Assembly (NCBI RefSeq): GCF_030817655.1
Contig: NZ_JAUSZM010000003.1
Span: 5,332,001-5,396,000 of the forward strand
Origin: Streptomyces sp. V4I2
GTDB lineage: Bacteria > Actinomycetota > Actinomycetes > Streptomycetales > Streptomycetaceae
Direction of reading: 5' to 3'
Length of the DNA stretch: 64,000 nt
The notes beneath the pieces were generated by a model, which was not told the DNA's origin, did no database searches, and saw nothing but the letters and a program-made list of their open reading frames with translations. Shown here piece by piece: positions 44,429 to 53,623 of this stretch. The translations under genes and the position numbers were made by a program. Within the stretch, counting starts at the first letter, position 1; every line of letters starts with the position of its first letter.

Positions 44429-45495
44429 TGTTCTGTCCCGGGAGGTTGTGGACGGTGAGGCAGGTCTCGGCTGAGGGATCTTGAACAGGTGAGGGCCTTT
44501 CGAGTTCGGTGTGGATTGCGACGTCGACACCGACCGAAAGGCCCTCGTGTCCCACCGTAATGCACCCCTGACCGAGACCGGACGACTGCGCCTGGCCCGT
44601 TGCGTGGTCGAGGACGGCTGGCCCCTGCGCCGGGCTGCCGAACGCTTCCAGGTCTCGCCGACCACCGCCCAGCGCTGGGCCGACCGCTACCGGACGTTCG
44701 GCGAAGCAGGCATGAGCGACCTCTCCAGCCGCCCGCGTACCAGCCCGCGCAGGACGCCGACCCGCACCGAGCGGCGCATCATCAAGGTCCGTGTCCTGCG
44801 CCGCTGGGGACCGGCCCGCATCGCGCACCTGCTGCACCTGGTGCCCTCGACCGTTCACCGTGTGCTGACCCGCTACGGCCTGGCCCGCCTCACCCACCTG
44901 GACCGGGCCACCGGCCGCGTCATACGCCGCTACGAACGTGAACGTCCCGGCGAGCTGGTGCACGTCGACATCAAGAAGCTCGGCAACATCCCCGACGGCG
45001 GCGGACACAAAGTGCTGGGCCGCCAAGCAGGACGCAAGAACCGCCCGAACGCCGGCTACAGCTACCTCCACACCGCCGTCGACGACCACTCCCGACTGGC
45101 CTACAGCGAGATCCACGCGGATGAGAAGAAGGAGACCGCCACCGGCTTCTGGACCCGTGCCCAGGCGTTCTTCACCCAGGCCGGCATCACGGTCGAACGG
45201 GTCCTGACCGACAACGGCTCCTGCTACCGCTCACGAGACTGGCGCGACCTGCTCACCGCAGCCGGGATCACCCACAAGCGCACCCGGCCCTACCGGCCGC
45301 AGACCAACGGGAAGGTCGAACGCTTCAACCGCACCCTGCTCGACGAGTGGGCCTACGCCCGCCCCTACCACTCAGAGACCGAACGACGCCAAGCGTTCCC
45401 CGACTGGCTGCACACCTACAATCACCACCGCGGACACACCGCGCTGAAAGGCCAACCACCCGCCAGCCGCGTCCCCAACCTCTCAGGGCAATACA
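44429..45495 (+). mobile_element. IS481-type insertion sequence
   Basis: Ends TGTTCTGTCCCGGGAGGTTG (left) and the complement of TGTATTGCCCTGAGAGGTTG (right) form imperfect inverted repeats of about 25 bp. The target duplication is CCTAGG at 44423-44428 and 45496-45501. It carries one transposase gene. Confidence 0.88.
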
Positions 45496-45500
45496 CCTAG
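44547..45500 (+). CDS. IS481-family transposase
   Basis: A 317-aa DDE transposase. A helix-turn-helix N-terminus (about 10-60, DGWPLRRAAERFQVSPTTAQRWADRY) is followed by the catalytic domain with Asp in ELVHVDIKKLG, Asp in VLTDNGSCYRS and Glu in NGKVERFNRTLLDEW. GTG 44547 is preferred to the longer frame (44511). Its stop TAG (45498-45500) lies in the CCTAGG target duplication outside the inverted repeat, so the stop is supplied by the target. No inactivating change is visible. Confidence 0.92.
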   Translation: MSHRNAPLTETGRLRLARCVVEDGWPLRRAAERFQVSPTTAQRWADRYRTFGEAGMSDLSSRPRTSPRRTPTRTERRIIKVRVLRRWGPARIAHLLHLVPSTVHRVLTRYGLARLTHLDRATGRVIRRYERERPGELVHVDIKKLGNIPDGGGHKVLGRQAGRKNRPNAGYSYLHTAVDDHSRLAYSEIHADEKKETATGFWTRAQAFFTQAGITVERVLTDNGSCYRSRDWRDLLTAAGITHKRTRPYRPQTNGKVERFNRTLLDEWAYARPYHSETERRQAFPDWLHTYNHHRGHTALKGQPPASRVPNLSGQYT

Positions 45501-45524
45501 GCCGTCGCGAGCAGGGAAGATCTC

Positions 45525-45731
45525 GTGGCCTTCATCGCCCACCTGCGCGACGACTTCGCAGAACGAGGCGAGCAGTGGGAGAACCCCACCCTGGACCGTT
45601 TCTTGGACGCACTGGCCGCCTGGATCGATGACTCGCCCGGCTGGTACAAGAACTTCCAGCGGGAGATGCCCCCTCATGAGGACTGGGCTTTCTTCGCCCG
45701 TGCGTTGAGTGCCGCAGTCGTCTACGAGTGA
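45525..45731 (+). CDS. Small DUF7660-like protein, 5' side next to IS
   Basis: A 68-aa protein (MAFIAHLRDDFAERGEQWENPTLDRFLDALAAWI) from GTG 45525, preceded by AGGGAAG. I know the fold only as a conserved Streptomyces small protein (DUF7660-like). In-frame codons before the start (ASREDL) look coding, and the insertion sequence ends 30 bp upstream, so the gene may have lost its native promoter or first codons. Confidence 0.65.
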   Translation: MAFIAHLRDDFAERGEQWENPTLDRFLDALAAWIDDSPGWYKNFQREMPPHEDWAFFARALSAAVVYE

Positions 45732-45858
45732 ACAGACAGCGCGCCAGCACCGCAGCGGAGTACGCTCACCGCTCCGCCGCAGGTCAGGCTGGCAACCACT
45801 CTGCATTCAAGGCGGGTTGCCATCAGTAGGGTGCCTTCAAGGGGGGGCCTTCAATGGG

Positions 45859-46131
45859 TCAGCCGCTCGTCTCCGCGCCCCAGCGTTCCGGCCCTACTCC
45901 GCGCCAGTCGATCCACGGAGATCCCGCCACGTCCGACGGGTCGACCTCCAACCCCGCCCGGCGGAGGAACTCCGCGACGTCGGCCACGTTGTGGGCCAGC
46001 CCGAGGATCTCGCCGTCCACACGCACGCGTCGGCCGCCGGTGGGCGACGGCGGGTGCACGATCACGCGAATCGGTCCGGACATGCCTTCAGGATCATCCG
46101 GGACATGTGGCCCCGCATTCCAGAACGTCAT
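45859..46131 (-). CDS. Small conserved protein, unknown
   Basis: A 90-aa protein (MTFWNAGPHVPDDPEGMSGPIRVIVHPP...RVRVDGEILGLAHNVADVAEFLRRAGLEVD). Start ATG 46131 overlaps the stop of the upstream small gene as ATGA, which supports coupling; the internal ATG 46083 (MSGPIRVIV) is an alternative. The pair recurs in Streptomyces genomes as I recall. Function unknown. Confidence 0.65.
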   Translation of the reverse strand: MTFWNAGPHVPDDPEGMSGPIRVIVHPPSPTGGRRVRVDGEILGLAHNVADVAEFLRRAGLEVDPSDVAGSPWIDWRGVGPERWGAETSG

Positions 46132-46310
46132 AGCTGAAGCAGCTCACTCACGTCCCCGTCTCGCCGTCTCATGTCAGGGAAGAACAGCTGAGCCGACAGC
46201 CGGTACAGGCGCCGGCGCAGCTCGGTACGACCGGGCCGCTCGGCGAGCTGTCCGTGCGTGGCACTCCACTCGTGCTGCGTCTGGGCGAGGTCGTCTGGGA
46301 ACGGTCGCAT
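46128..46310 (-). CDS. Small conserved protein, unknown
   Basis: A 60-aa helical basic protein (MRPFPDDLAQTQHEWSATHGQLAERPGRTELRRRLYRLS). Too short for a family call. It overlaps the next gene by 4 bp, which supports it as real. Start ATG 46310. Confidence 0.6.
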   Translation of the reverse strand: MRPFPDDLAQTQHEWSATHGQLAERPGRTELRRRLYRLSAQLFFPDMRRRDGDVSELLQL

Positions 46311-46737
46311 GACCAGATTCAAGCATGTGTTCGATTTATTAGGCCAGCAAGGAGATGATGCTGCATGAGTCAGGTGTGATGCCACTTCGCACGCCAGTGG
46401 GCCACTCTGGCGCTCAGTTCTTGCGCGGAGGCAGAACGCGGAGGCAGAACACGGACGACCCAGCGGCGGATGCACGAATTTCGGGCGTACCTGTTCCGCT
46501 GCGGAGGCAGACACGTGAGGCAGGCACGCGGAAGGCTGATCACCGGGTCCTCCGTGAAGCCATCCGGGCCCCTCCCGGGACCCCGACCAGGGCGATGCCG
46601 TGGTGATCAAATCGTTGCCGCATCGCGTACAACCGCGCACAGTTCTCTCCGGTCCGACAGTCAGCCGCGAGGATGAATCTCCGGCCGATGCGCCTACGCG
46701 CTCGGTCCGGGCTGCAGGGGAGAGGGCGGGCCCGAGG
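46311..46737. other. Intergenic region, no gene seen
   Basis: 427 bp between divergent genes. It contains promoter DNA for both sides and low-quality open frames (46355-46606, 46470-46676) without family features. GCGGAGGCAGAACGCGGAGG at 46421 is a short direct repeat. I see nothing else. Confidence 0.5.
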
Positions 46738-47517
46738 ATGGGGAAGACGATGTGGAGAACAGTGGTGGCCGGTGGAGCGGCGATCGTGTTCACAGGGGTG
46801 GCGGCGGTGCCGGCTGGGGCGGCGGAGGGCGGGGTCTCCTTCACCCGGGTCGCGGTGAACGGCGGGAAGCCGATCGTGATCGGGGTCAAGGAGGAGGTCG
46901 AGGTGCGTGCGGTCTTCCGGATGACGACCAAGCTCACATACGACTACGGGCCGACCGTGTTCCCCTACCGGGGGAAGCCCGACTCCGGGGACACCTTGCA
47001 CAGCGCCATCATCACCAGCGACTGCAAGGTCGTGGACGCGGCGAAGGGAATCTGCGACTTCGAGGAATGGCTGTACATCGACCCGCGGAACTATGACTTC
47101 GGGAACGAGGACGCCGGCACCTGGAAAACTGCTGCTCAGGTCTTTCTCGCCGGCGACGCCCACGACACCGACGACATGGCCCTCCCGTTGCAGGTCAAGC
47201 GGGCCACACGCGTCACTGTCAACGCCTCGCCGGAGCCGGTCACGAAAGGGAAGACCATCACCGTGACCGGGCGGGTCACACGGGCGAACTGGGACACCCA
47301 CACGTACCAGGGCTACGCGGGCCGCACGGTGAGCCTGCAGTTCAAGGCGGCGGGCGCCTCCTCGTACACGACGATCAAGAAAGCGAAATCGAGTAGTACG
47401 GGGGCACTCAAAACCACGGTGAAGGCCACCGGGCCGGGAACGTGGCGGTGGACGTACTACGGGAACTCCACCTCGGGAGCGAAGTCGTCGACCGGGGATC
47501 ACGTCGCCGTGCGATAG
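46738..47517 (+). CDS. Secreted protein with Ig-like C-terminal half
   Basis: A 259-aa exported protein. It has a signal peptide (MGKTMWRTVVAGGAAIVFTGVAAVPAGAA), an N-terminal beta domain (about 32-150) with two Cys (SDCKV and GICDF), and a C-terminal part of the Ig-like/ABC-lipoprotein type (VNASPEPVTKGKTITVTGRVTRANW...GAGRTVSLQFKAAGASSYTT). ATG 46738 follows CCGAGG. Function unknown, perhaps cell-surface. Confidence 0.78.
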   Translation: MGKTMWRTVVAGGAAIVFTGVAAVPAGAAEGGVSFTRVAVNGGKPIVIGVKEEVEVRAVFRMTTKLTYDYGPTVFPYRGKPDSGDTLHSAIITSDCKVVDAAKGICDFEEWLYIDPRNYDFGNEDAGTWKTAAQVFLAGDAHDTDDMALPLQVKRATRVTVNASPEPVTKGKTITVTGRVTRANWDTHTYQGYAGRTVSLQFKAAGASSYTTIKKAKSSSTGALKTTVKATGPGTWRWTYYGNSTSGAKSSTGDHVAVR

Positions 47518-47658
47518 GCGGCGTGCGCGGACCGCCTCCCCTTCCATAAGCGTCATCATCCGGACCAGCCGGACGGGGAGACCTCGTCGACATGTGGCCG
47601 ACCTCGCCGGAGCCGGAACTCCCTGTGCTCAAACAGAGTGCGATCGCGCTCAGTCACA

Positions 47659-48183
47659 TCAAGCGGAAGCGCCCGGGTCAGGGACCGGATCCGGATCGGC
47701 ATCAGGCGTGCGGTCTTCCTGAGTTCGGTGGCGAATCGCGATGCCATGGGCCAACGAGGCGACGGCTGCCATTCCTGCAAGAAGACTCCCGATCGCGGAC
47801 ACCGTAGCCGTGGTGTCCGACCCATCGCGCTCGTCGCGGCCGAACACCAGGACTGTCTGGGTGACCACGGGCAGAGCGCGGGGTGTATCCGGGCTGTTCG
47901 GCTCCAATGTGACGTACCTCGGAGGAATCGTGTCCGTGGGGTCGATGGTGGAACCCTCGTCTGTTGGCCTCCAGCTCACTCGCGGGGGACCGGACGGCGT
48001 GATGCTGATCCAGCCGGTGGGCCGTGGGCCGGGCCAATTGATCGACGGGTCCGATACGGGCGAACCCACCCTGTGGTCGACGGTCAGGGTGACACCCAGC
48101 AGCGCAGCGCTACTCAAGAACAACGTGAAGCCAAGAACGAACCAAAGCGCGGGTCGCGTCCCTGAATTGTGCTTTCTCGTCAT
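47659..48183 (-). CDS. Membrane protein with extracellular loop, unknown
   Basis: A 174-aa protein with an N-terminal membrane helix (LWFVLGFTLFLSSAALLGVTL), a 90-residue Pro-rich extracytoplasmic part and a second helix (SAIGSLLAGMAAVASLAHGIA) with a short Asp/Pro tail. ATG 48183 has GAGGGGG 5 nt upstream; a longer frame (48873) is not supported. Unknown function. Confidence 0.68.
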   Translation of the reverse strand: MTRKHNSGTRPALWFVLGFTLFLSSAALLGVTLTVDHRVGSPVSDPSINWPGPRPTGWISITPSGPPRVSWRPTDEGSTIDPTDTIPPRYVTLEPNSPDTPRALPVVTQTVLVFGRDERDGSDTTATVSAIGSLLAGMAAVASLAHGIAIRHRTQEDRTPDADPDPVPDPGASA

Positions 48184-48407
48184 GCAGCCCCCTCGGCAGA
48201 AAGCTATTGACCGAGAGGGAAGCCGCGAGCTGGTTCTCAAAACCTTCAGCCCTTCGAGTGCACGGAGGTCGCGGAGGCGATGGCCGGCCCCAGAGAGGTA
48301 CACGCCCTCATCCGGCACCCGTCGATCACCCAGTTGCGCCATCCTTGAACCCGGCGCCGGAGCTGCCGCGCGCCTTACGCTTCCTGGTTCGACGAGGTGC
48401 ACTCCGC

Positions 48408-50852
48408 ATGAAGTCCCGTTCAACTCTGGCGACATGGCTGGGCAGCCTTGACGCCTCTCGTCTGGCACGCGTGCTCGGGACGCGGAGGGACGCCGTTGCC
48501 CCTCCGGAGCCGCGGTCGGTGGGGGAACTGGCGGACCGGCTTCAGCGGCCGGGATCGGTGGCACTGGTCCTGCCGCGGCTCGCGCTGCCGCACCTCCAGG
48601 TGGCCGAGGCGTTGGCGGCGCTGAGGGTGCCCGCATCGCGCGATGCCCTGGCGGAGCTGCTGGGAGCGGCGGACGACCAAGGGATCCGCGAGCTGGCGGC
48701 GGTGCTGGAGGTGCTGGCCGATCATGCTCTGGTCTGGCCGGACGGCTCGCGGAAGCTCCGCATGGCCGGACCTCTGCTGCAGGCATGGGACGCGCCCCTC
48801 GGGCTTGATGCCCCGCTCCAGGAACTGCTCGCGGGCACGACCTCCGACGAGCTACGCGGCATGCTGGTGGCACTGGACCTCAAGCCGCCGGGCACCAAGG
48901 CGCAGCGGCTGGCCGCACTGGTGGAACACCACAGCGACCCGGAGCGGATCGCCGCACTCGTCGTCAAGGCGCCTGCGGCCGCCCGGGAGCTGCTCGAACG
49001 CCGGGCGGTTGCCGCCCCGGAGGAACCTCCGCAGTTGATCGTGTTCGGGCGTCCGGGCCCCGGCCGCGAACCCGACGGCGCTCGATGGGCGGCGGAGCGG
49101 GGACTCCTGATCCAGGACCGTCACCGCTACGGTCCGGCCCGTATGCCCACCGAGGTGGCGCTCGCGCTGCGCGGGCCCGGCTGGCACGCGCCGTTCCAGC
49201 CCGTCCCGCCTTCCGCGGGACGGGCGTCTGTCACGCCGACGGAGGTGGACCGCGAGGCGTCAGCCGCGGCCGCGGCGTTCGCTGCCCGTGCCTCCTCGGT
49301 CCTGTCGGCCTGCTCGACGGCTGCGCCGGCCCGGCTGAAGTCCGGCGGGATCGGTGCGCGTGAGCTGGCCCGGATCGGCAAGGCCGCCCAGGCCGACGAC
49401 GCCGTCGTACGCCTCACCCTGGAGACCGCGTACGCCGCGGGGCTGCTGGGTCGGGACGGCGATCGGGTGGCGGCCACCGAGGCGTACGACGCCTGGGCGG
49501 AACAGGAACCCCCGGCGCAGTTCGCCGTACTGCTTCAGGCATGGCGGGACCTGCCGCTCACGCCCACCCAGGCGCGCGACGAGGACGACAAGGCGCTTCC
49601 CGCTCTCGGGGGAGCACCGCCCTGCGGTGGCTGCGTGCAGGCCCGCCACGGGTTGTTCGCGGCGGCCGCGCAGCTCCCGGAAGGGCAGGGTGTGAAGATC
49701 GCTTCGGAGCTGGGGCCCCTGATCGCCTGGCACCGCCCGCTCGCCGATTCCTCGCCTCAGGACGGAACGCCGTTCGCCTCCGTGATCCGTGAGGCCGAAC
49801 TCCTCGGCGTGCTCGCTCGGGGTGCCCTGTCCGCCATCGGCCTCCACCTGTGGACCGGCGACACGGAGGGGCTGGGCATCGAGTGCCGGCGGCTGCTGCC
49901 TTCGGCCACCGCCGCGGCCCGGATCGGCGCTGACCTCACCGCCGTCGTCACCGGCACACCGTCCACGCGGCTTGCCGCGCTCCTGGACTCCGTCGCCGAC
50001 CGGGAGACCAGCGGCACGGCATCGGTGTGGCGGTTCAGCGCCGGCAGCATCCGGCGGGCCCTGGACGCCGGCCGTGTCCCCGAGGACATCGAAGCCGACC
50101 TGGCCGCGGTCGCCGCCGGTCCTCTGCCGCAGCCGCTGTCGTACCTGATCGCCGACACCGCGCGCGGCCACGGTCGGGTGCGCGTCGCCCCCGCCGCCTG
50201 CGTCCTGCACGGCGACGAGCCCGCGCTGCTGGCGGAGCTCGCCGCCCACCGCAAGCTCGCCAAGCTCGGGCTGCGGCAGCTGGCGCCGACGGTGCTGATC
50301 AGCCGCAGCCCGCTGGACACGACTGTCGCCGCGCTCCGGGCCGAGGGATACGCCCCTGTCGCCGAGACGGCCGAGGGCACGGTACGCGTCGAAAAGGCCC
50401 GGCCTCGGCGGGCCGCTCCCGTTCCGGCTCCGCGCGGCCGCGGCAGCGGCAGCGCGAAGGGCCGGGGCCGGGGCGCCGGCCCGCGCGCGGCGCAGGCATC
50501 CGCCGCCGTCGACTCCCACGCCCTGGCGGCCCAGCTGCTGGCCGCCCCGCCGACGATTCCCGAGCCGGCGCCGTTCGACGGAGGGGTGCCCTACGCCACG
50601 GACACGGAGGAGATCGTCGCAGGGTGGGCGAAGCACCTGCAGTACGGCGATGTCCGTCAGCTCGCCCACGCCATCGATGCCGGTCGGGCCATCACCGTCG
50701 AGTATGTCGCCACCTCGGGCAACCGGACCGTGCGGACGCTGAGCCGCCTCATGCTCGACCCGCCCTACCTCGAAGCCTGGTGCCAGCTCAGGGACGCCGA
50801 GCGCGTTTTCACCCTCTCCCGCATCCACAGCGTCATGAGCGTGCCCGAATGA
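48408..50852 (+). CDS. Helicase-associated (XPB-like) protein with WYL-like C-terminus
   Basis: An 814-aa protein without Walker motifs. The N-terminal 550 residues resemble the helicase-C_3/XPB N-terminal-type domain of actinobacterial helicase-associated proteins (LATWLGSLDASRLARVLGTRRDAVAPPEPRS start). A basic RGRGSGSAKGRGRGAG linker (near 675-690) is followed by a WYL-like domain (ITVEYVATSGNRTVRTLSRL). A duplicate of its last 110 residues lies at 42249-42644. It may work with a separate helicase. ATG 48408 is preferred over the earlier frame. Confidence 0.8.
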   Translation: MKSRSTLATWLGSLDASRLARVLGTRRDAVAPPEPRSVGELADRLQRPGSVALVLPRLALPHLQVAEALAALRVPASRDALAELLGAADDQGIRELAAVLEVLADHALVWPDGSRKLRMAGPLLQAWDAPLGLDAPLQELLAGTTSDELRGMLVALDLKPPGTKAQRLAALVEHHSDPERIAALVVKAPAAARELLERRAVAAPEEPPQLIVFGRPGPGREPDGARWAAERGLLIQDRHRYGPARMPTEVALALRGPGWHAPFQPVPPSAGRASVTPTEVDREASAAAAAFAARASSVLSACSTAAPARLKSGGIGARELARIGKAAQADDAVVRLTLETAYAAGLLGRDGDRVAATEAYDAWAEQEPPAQFAVLLQAWRDLPLTPTQARDEDDKALPALGGAPPCGGCVQARHGLFAAAAQLPEGQGVKIASELGPLIAWHRPLADSSPQDGTPFASVIREAELLGVLARGALSAIGLHLWTGDTEGLGIECRRLLPSATAAARIGADLTAVVTGTPSTRLAALLDSVADRETSGTASVWRFSAGSIRRALDAGRVPEDIEADLAAVAAGPLPQPLSYLIADTARGHGRVRVAPAACVLHGDEPALLAELAAHRKLAKLGLRQLAPTVLISRSPLDTTVAALRAEGYAPVAETAEGTVRVEKARPRRAAPVPAPRGRGSGSAKGRGRGAGPRAAQASAAVDSHALAAQLLAAPPTIPEPAPFDGGVPYATDTEEIVAGWAKHLQYGDVRQLAHAIDAGRAITVEYVATSGNRTVRTLSRLMLDPPYLEAWCQLRDAERVFTLSRIHSVMSVPE

Positions 50853-50930
50853 AATCGTCGACAGGCATGACTTCATGACCACATTACGAGCGGCGGCTGC
50901 CGGCAGCGCGTCCGTCGGCAGCCGGACGTG

Positions 50931-51479
50931 TCAGAGCACGTATCGCCGCAGCAGCCGCGGTACGGCCCGTACCAGCGCGGCCGCTGCCAGTCCGATCGCG
51001 CCGCCGGCGGCGACGTCGGTGGGGTAGTGCGCGCCGCTGTGCACCCGTTGCGTGGCCACCGTCACCGCCGAGGCCCCGCAGGCGGCACCCGCGGCCGGCC
51101 ACACCGTCGCGACGGCCCCGGCGAAGCCGAAGGCGGCGGCCGTGTGCCCGGAGGGGAAGGAGGAGCTGTCCGGCCGGTCACGCAGCTCGTCCGGCGGCAC
51201 CCACTCCCGCGGCGGGCGGCGCCGCCGGTACAGCTGCTTGGCGACCCCGTTGGACAGCACCTCGGCCGTCGCCATGGCCGCCACCCCCGCCGCGGCGGCC
51301 GTACGGCCGCGCCATCCGCCGACGGCGGCCATCGCACCGGCCGCCGCCCACCACAGCTTGGTGTGCTCGGCCGCCTCCTCCACCGCGGGCGCGACCCGCC
51401 GCAGCCAGCGCGGTCCCCACGCGATCGTGCGCCTCGCCAGCCTGTGATCCCGGTCGCGCAGGCTCGCCATCGCTCCCAT
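50931..51479 (-). CDS. PAP2-family membrane phosphatase
   Basis: A 182-aa phosphatase of the PAP2 superfamily with motifs KQLYRRRRPP (KxxxxxxRP), SFPSGHTAA (PSGH) and RVHSGAHYPTDV (SRxxxxxHxxxD variant). Several hydrophobic helices indicate a membrane lipid phosphatase, perhaps for undecaprenyl or phosphatidate. ATG 51479 is chosen. It ends next to the helicase-associated gene. Confidence 0.85.
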   Translation of the reverse strand: MGAMASLRDRDHRLARRTIAWGPRWLRRVAPAVEEAAEHTKLWWAAAGAMAAVGGWRGRTAAAAGVAAMATAEVLSNGVAKQLYRRRRPPREWVPPDELRDRPDSSSFPSGHTAAAFGFAGAVATVWPAAGAACGASAVTVATQRVHSGAHYPTDVAAGGAIGLAAAALVRAVPRLLRRYVL

Positions 51480-51543
51480 GACCAGCGACTTCCCGTTCAG
51501 AGTCCTCCGACACCGGTGCCGCGAGGGCGGTGATCCGCCGCCT

Positions 51544-52608
51544 TCAGGATTCAAGGCGGCGGCGGTCCTCCTCGTCCCACTTCCGGGTGTCCCGCGGCTG
51601 GACGTACGGCTCCTTCCCGGCCGGGCGACCACCCGCGACAGCCCGCTGGCGGGCGAGCTCCGCGTCGAATTCCAGGCCGAGCAGGATCGCCAGGTTCGTG
51701 ATCCACAGCCACACCAGGAAAATGATCACACCGGCGAGAGCGCCGTAGGTCTTGTTGTACGAGCCGAAGTTCGCCACATAGAACGCGAACCCCGCCGAGG
51801 CGATCATCCAGATCACCAGCGCGAGGAAACTGCCCGGCGTGATCCAGCGGAAGCCGCGGACCCTCGCGTTCGGGGTCGCCCAGTACAGGACCGCGATCAT
51901 GATCGTGACCAGGACCACCAGCACCGGCCACTTCGCGATCGACCACACGGTCAGTCCGGTGTCGCCGACTCCGAGCGCCGTGCCGATCTCCCGCGCGAGG
52001 CCGCCGGTGAACACCACGATCAGCGCACTGATCACGGCCATGACCATCAGCACCACGGTCACGCCTACCCGTACCGGCAGCACCTTCCACACCGGGCGCC
52101 CCTCGGGAACGTCGTAGACCGCGTTGGCGCTCCTGATGAACGCGGCGACATAGCCGGAGGCCGACCACACCGCGAGCACCAGACCCACGATCGCCATGAT
52201 CGAGCCGAGTCCGGCGTTGCCCTGCATCTGCCGGACCGCGTTGGTGAGGACGTCCCGCGCCGCGCCCGGGGCGAGCTTCTCGATGTTGTCCAGCACCTGC
52301 TGCGTCGCCGACTGCCCGACGATCCCCAGCAGGGAGACGAGCGCCAGCATGGCCGGGAACAGCGCCAGGATCCCGTAGTAGGTCAGCGCCGCGGCCCGGT
52401 CGGTCAGCTCGTCCCTCTTGAACTCCTTCAGGGTGCCTTTCAGCACCGTCCCCCAGGAGCGTTTGGGCAGGTCGGTCGGCTTGTCCGGCGCCTGCTGCTC
52501 CACCTGCTCGTCCGGCCCGGCATCCGGGGCACGCACGGTGTCGGCCTGCCGGTCGGCCGCGGCGTGCCCGGTGCTGTGCCTTCCATGCCTTCTCATCGTC
52601 CGTGTCAT
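51544..52608 (-). CDS. YihY/BrkB family membrane protein
   Basis: A 354-aa protein with six predicted helices. The YihY/BrkB domain covers residues about 75-315 (AAALTYYGILALFPAMLALVSLLG... AVWSASGYVAAFIRSANAVYDVPEGRPVWK, FGSYNKTYGALAGVIIFLVWLWITN). N- and C-terminal ends are hydrophilic. It is named from similarity only; transport or other roles are unproven. It lies 65 bp upstream of the PAP2 gene on the same strand. Confidence 0.9.
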   Translation of the reverse strand: MTRTMRRHGRHSTGHAAADRQADTVRAPDAGPDEQVEQQAPDKPTDLPKRSWGTVLKGTLKEFKRDELTDRAAALTYYGILALFPAMLALVSLLGIVGQSATQQVLDNIEKLAPGAARDVLTNAVRQMQGNAGLGSIMAIVGLVLAVWSASGYVAAFIRSANAVYDVPEGRPVWKVLPVRVGVTVVLMVMAVISALIVVFTGGLAREIGTALGVGDTGLTVWSIAKWPVLVVLVTIMIAVLYWATPNARVRGFRWITPGSFLALVIWMIASAGFAFYVANFGSYNKTYGALAGVIIFLVWLWITNLAILLGLEFDAELARQRAVAGGRPAGKEPYVQPRDTRKWDEEDRRRLES

Positions 52609-52751
52609 GCCGCACGAGTATCCGACGGATCTCCGACTGAACCCTTCCGATCCTCACATTTGCGGCATACGAGGCGGTCGATGCGAGGGTTGCGTGCGGA
52701 GCCCTGCACGAGGGGATGGCCGCGGAACCCGTTCATCGCGGCGGACAGCGG

Positions 52752-53231
52752 ATGATGGCCCGCATGCGCATCCGTATCGACGCCTTCGACCTGCCCGGCC
52801 TCACCCGCCCCGCCCCCGCCGACGGCTCCGCCGCCGCCTACGGCAACATCCACGTCGCCGTGCAACGCCGCGACCGTCCGGCCGAGCTGCTCGACCCGCA
52901 GCGGGGCGACGCCGCGTCCGCGAGCTGGACCCTGGAGTGCACGGCGGTCACCTCGCCGACCGGCATCGAGGTGCGGGGCCCTTATGTGCAGAACCGTCTG
53001 GGGCACCGGTTCATCTATCTGTCGTGGGGCACGGTCGACGAGGCCGGCCTCTTCACGATGTTCCGCCGCGGCAAGCTCATGCTCGACGCCGTCCCCGCCG
53101 ACGTACTCGCCGCCGCCGCACCCGACGGCCTGCTGGTCGCACGTCTCGGCCTGACCGACGCGTGTGGCGGCCCCCTGTGCGCACGGATCACGCCCCCGCA
53201 CGTCACCTGGACCGCCGAACCCGCCGCCTAG
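52752..53231 (+). CDS. DUF5990 family protein
   Basis: A 159-aa soluble protein (MRIRIDAFDLPGLTRPAPADGSAAAYGNIHVAVQRRDRPAELL...ARLGLTDACGGPLCARI). The family is of unknown function and common in actinobacteria. Start codons at 52752, 52755 and 52764 are all possible; the conserved part begins at 52764. Confidence 0.78.
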   Translation: MMARMRIRIDAFDLPGLTRPAPADGSAAAYGNIHVAVQRRDRPAELLDPQRGDAASASWTLECTAVTSPTGIEVRGPYVQNRLGHRFIYLSWGTVDEAGLFTMFRRGKLMLDAVPADVLAAAAPDGLLVARLGLTDACGGPLCARITPPHVTWTAEPAA

Positions 53232-53244
53232 GCAGCCGTACCTG

Positions 53245-53535
53245 TCAGGACTGGTACGGCTGCTGCTGCGGCTGCCCGTACGGCTGACCGCCGTGCCCGC
53301 CCGCGGACTGGGCCTGCAGCTGTTCCGCCTGTTCCTGGGTGACCTTCTGTTCCGCGCCGCAGAAGGTGCACTGCGTCGCGTACTTCGTCGAGAGCGGAAA
53401 CAGCGGCACGAAGAACAGCGTGAACTTCGTGACGCGCTTCCGGAGCGTGTGCGCGGCGGGGTTGCCGCACTGGCCGCACACCAGCGTCAGTATCGCGAGC
53501 TGGTACAGGTATCCCTTGGTGCCGAAGATGATCAT
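53245..53535 (-). CDS. Zinc-ribbon membrane-associated protein
   Basis: A 96-aa protein with a zinc-ribbon formed by CGQC (20-23) and CTFC (about 56-59). A hydrophobic patch around TKFTLFFVPLFPLS sits between the pairs, and the tail is Gln/Gly/Tyr-rich (PYGQPQQQPYQS). It is of the type annotated as zinc-ribbon domain-containing. Function unknown. Confidence 0.82.
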   Translation of the reverse strand: MIIFGTKGYLYQLAILTLVCGQCGNPAAHTLRKRVTKFTLFFVPLFPLSTKYATQCTFCGAEQKVTQEQAEQLQAQSAGGHGGQPYGQPQQQPYQS

Positions 53536-53623
53536 TCCGGGTTCCTTCCGAGTCAGTCCTCACAGTGTCCTGCACCGCGTCCTGCACCGCGTCCCTGCCC
53601 GGCGGTTGGGTAACCGCTCCCCC

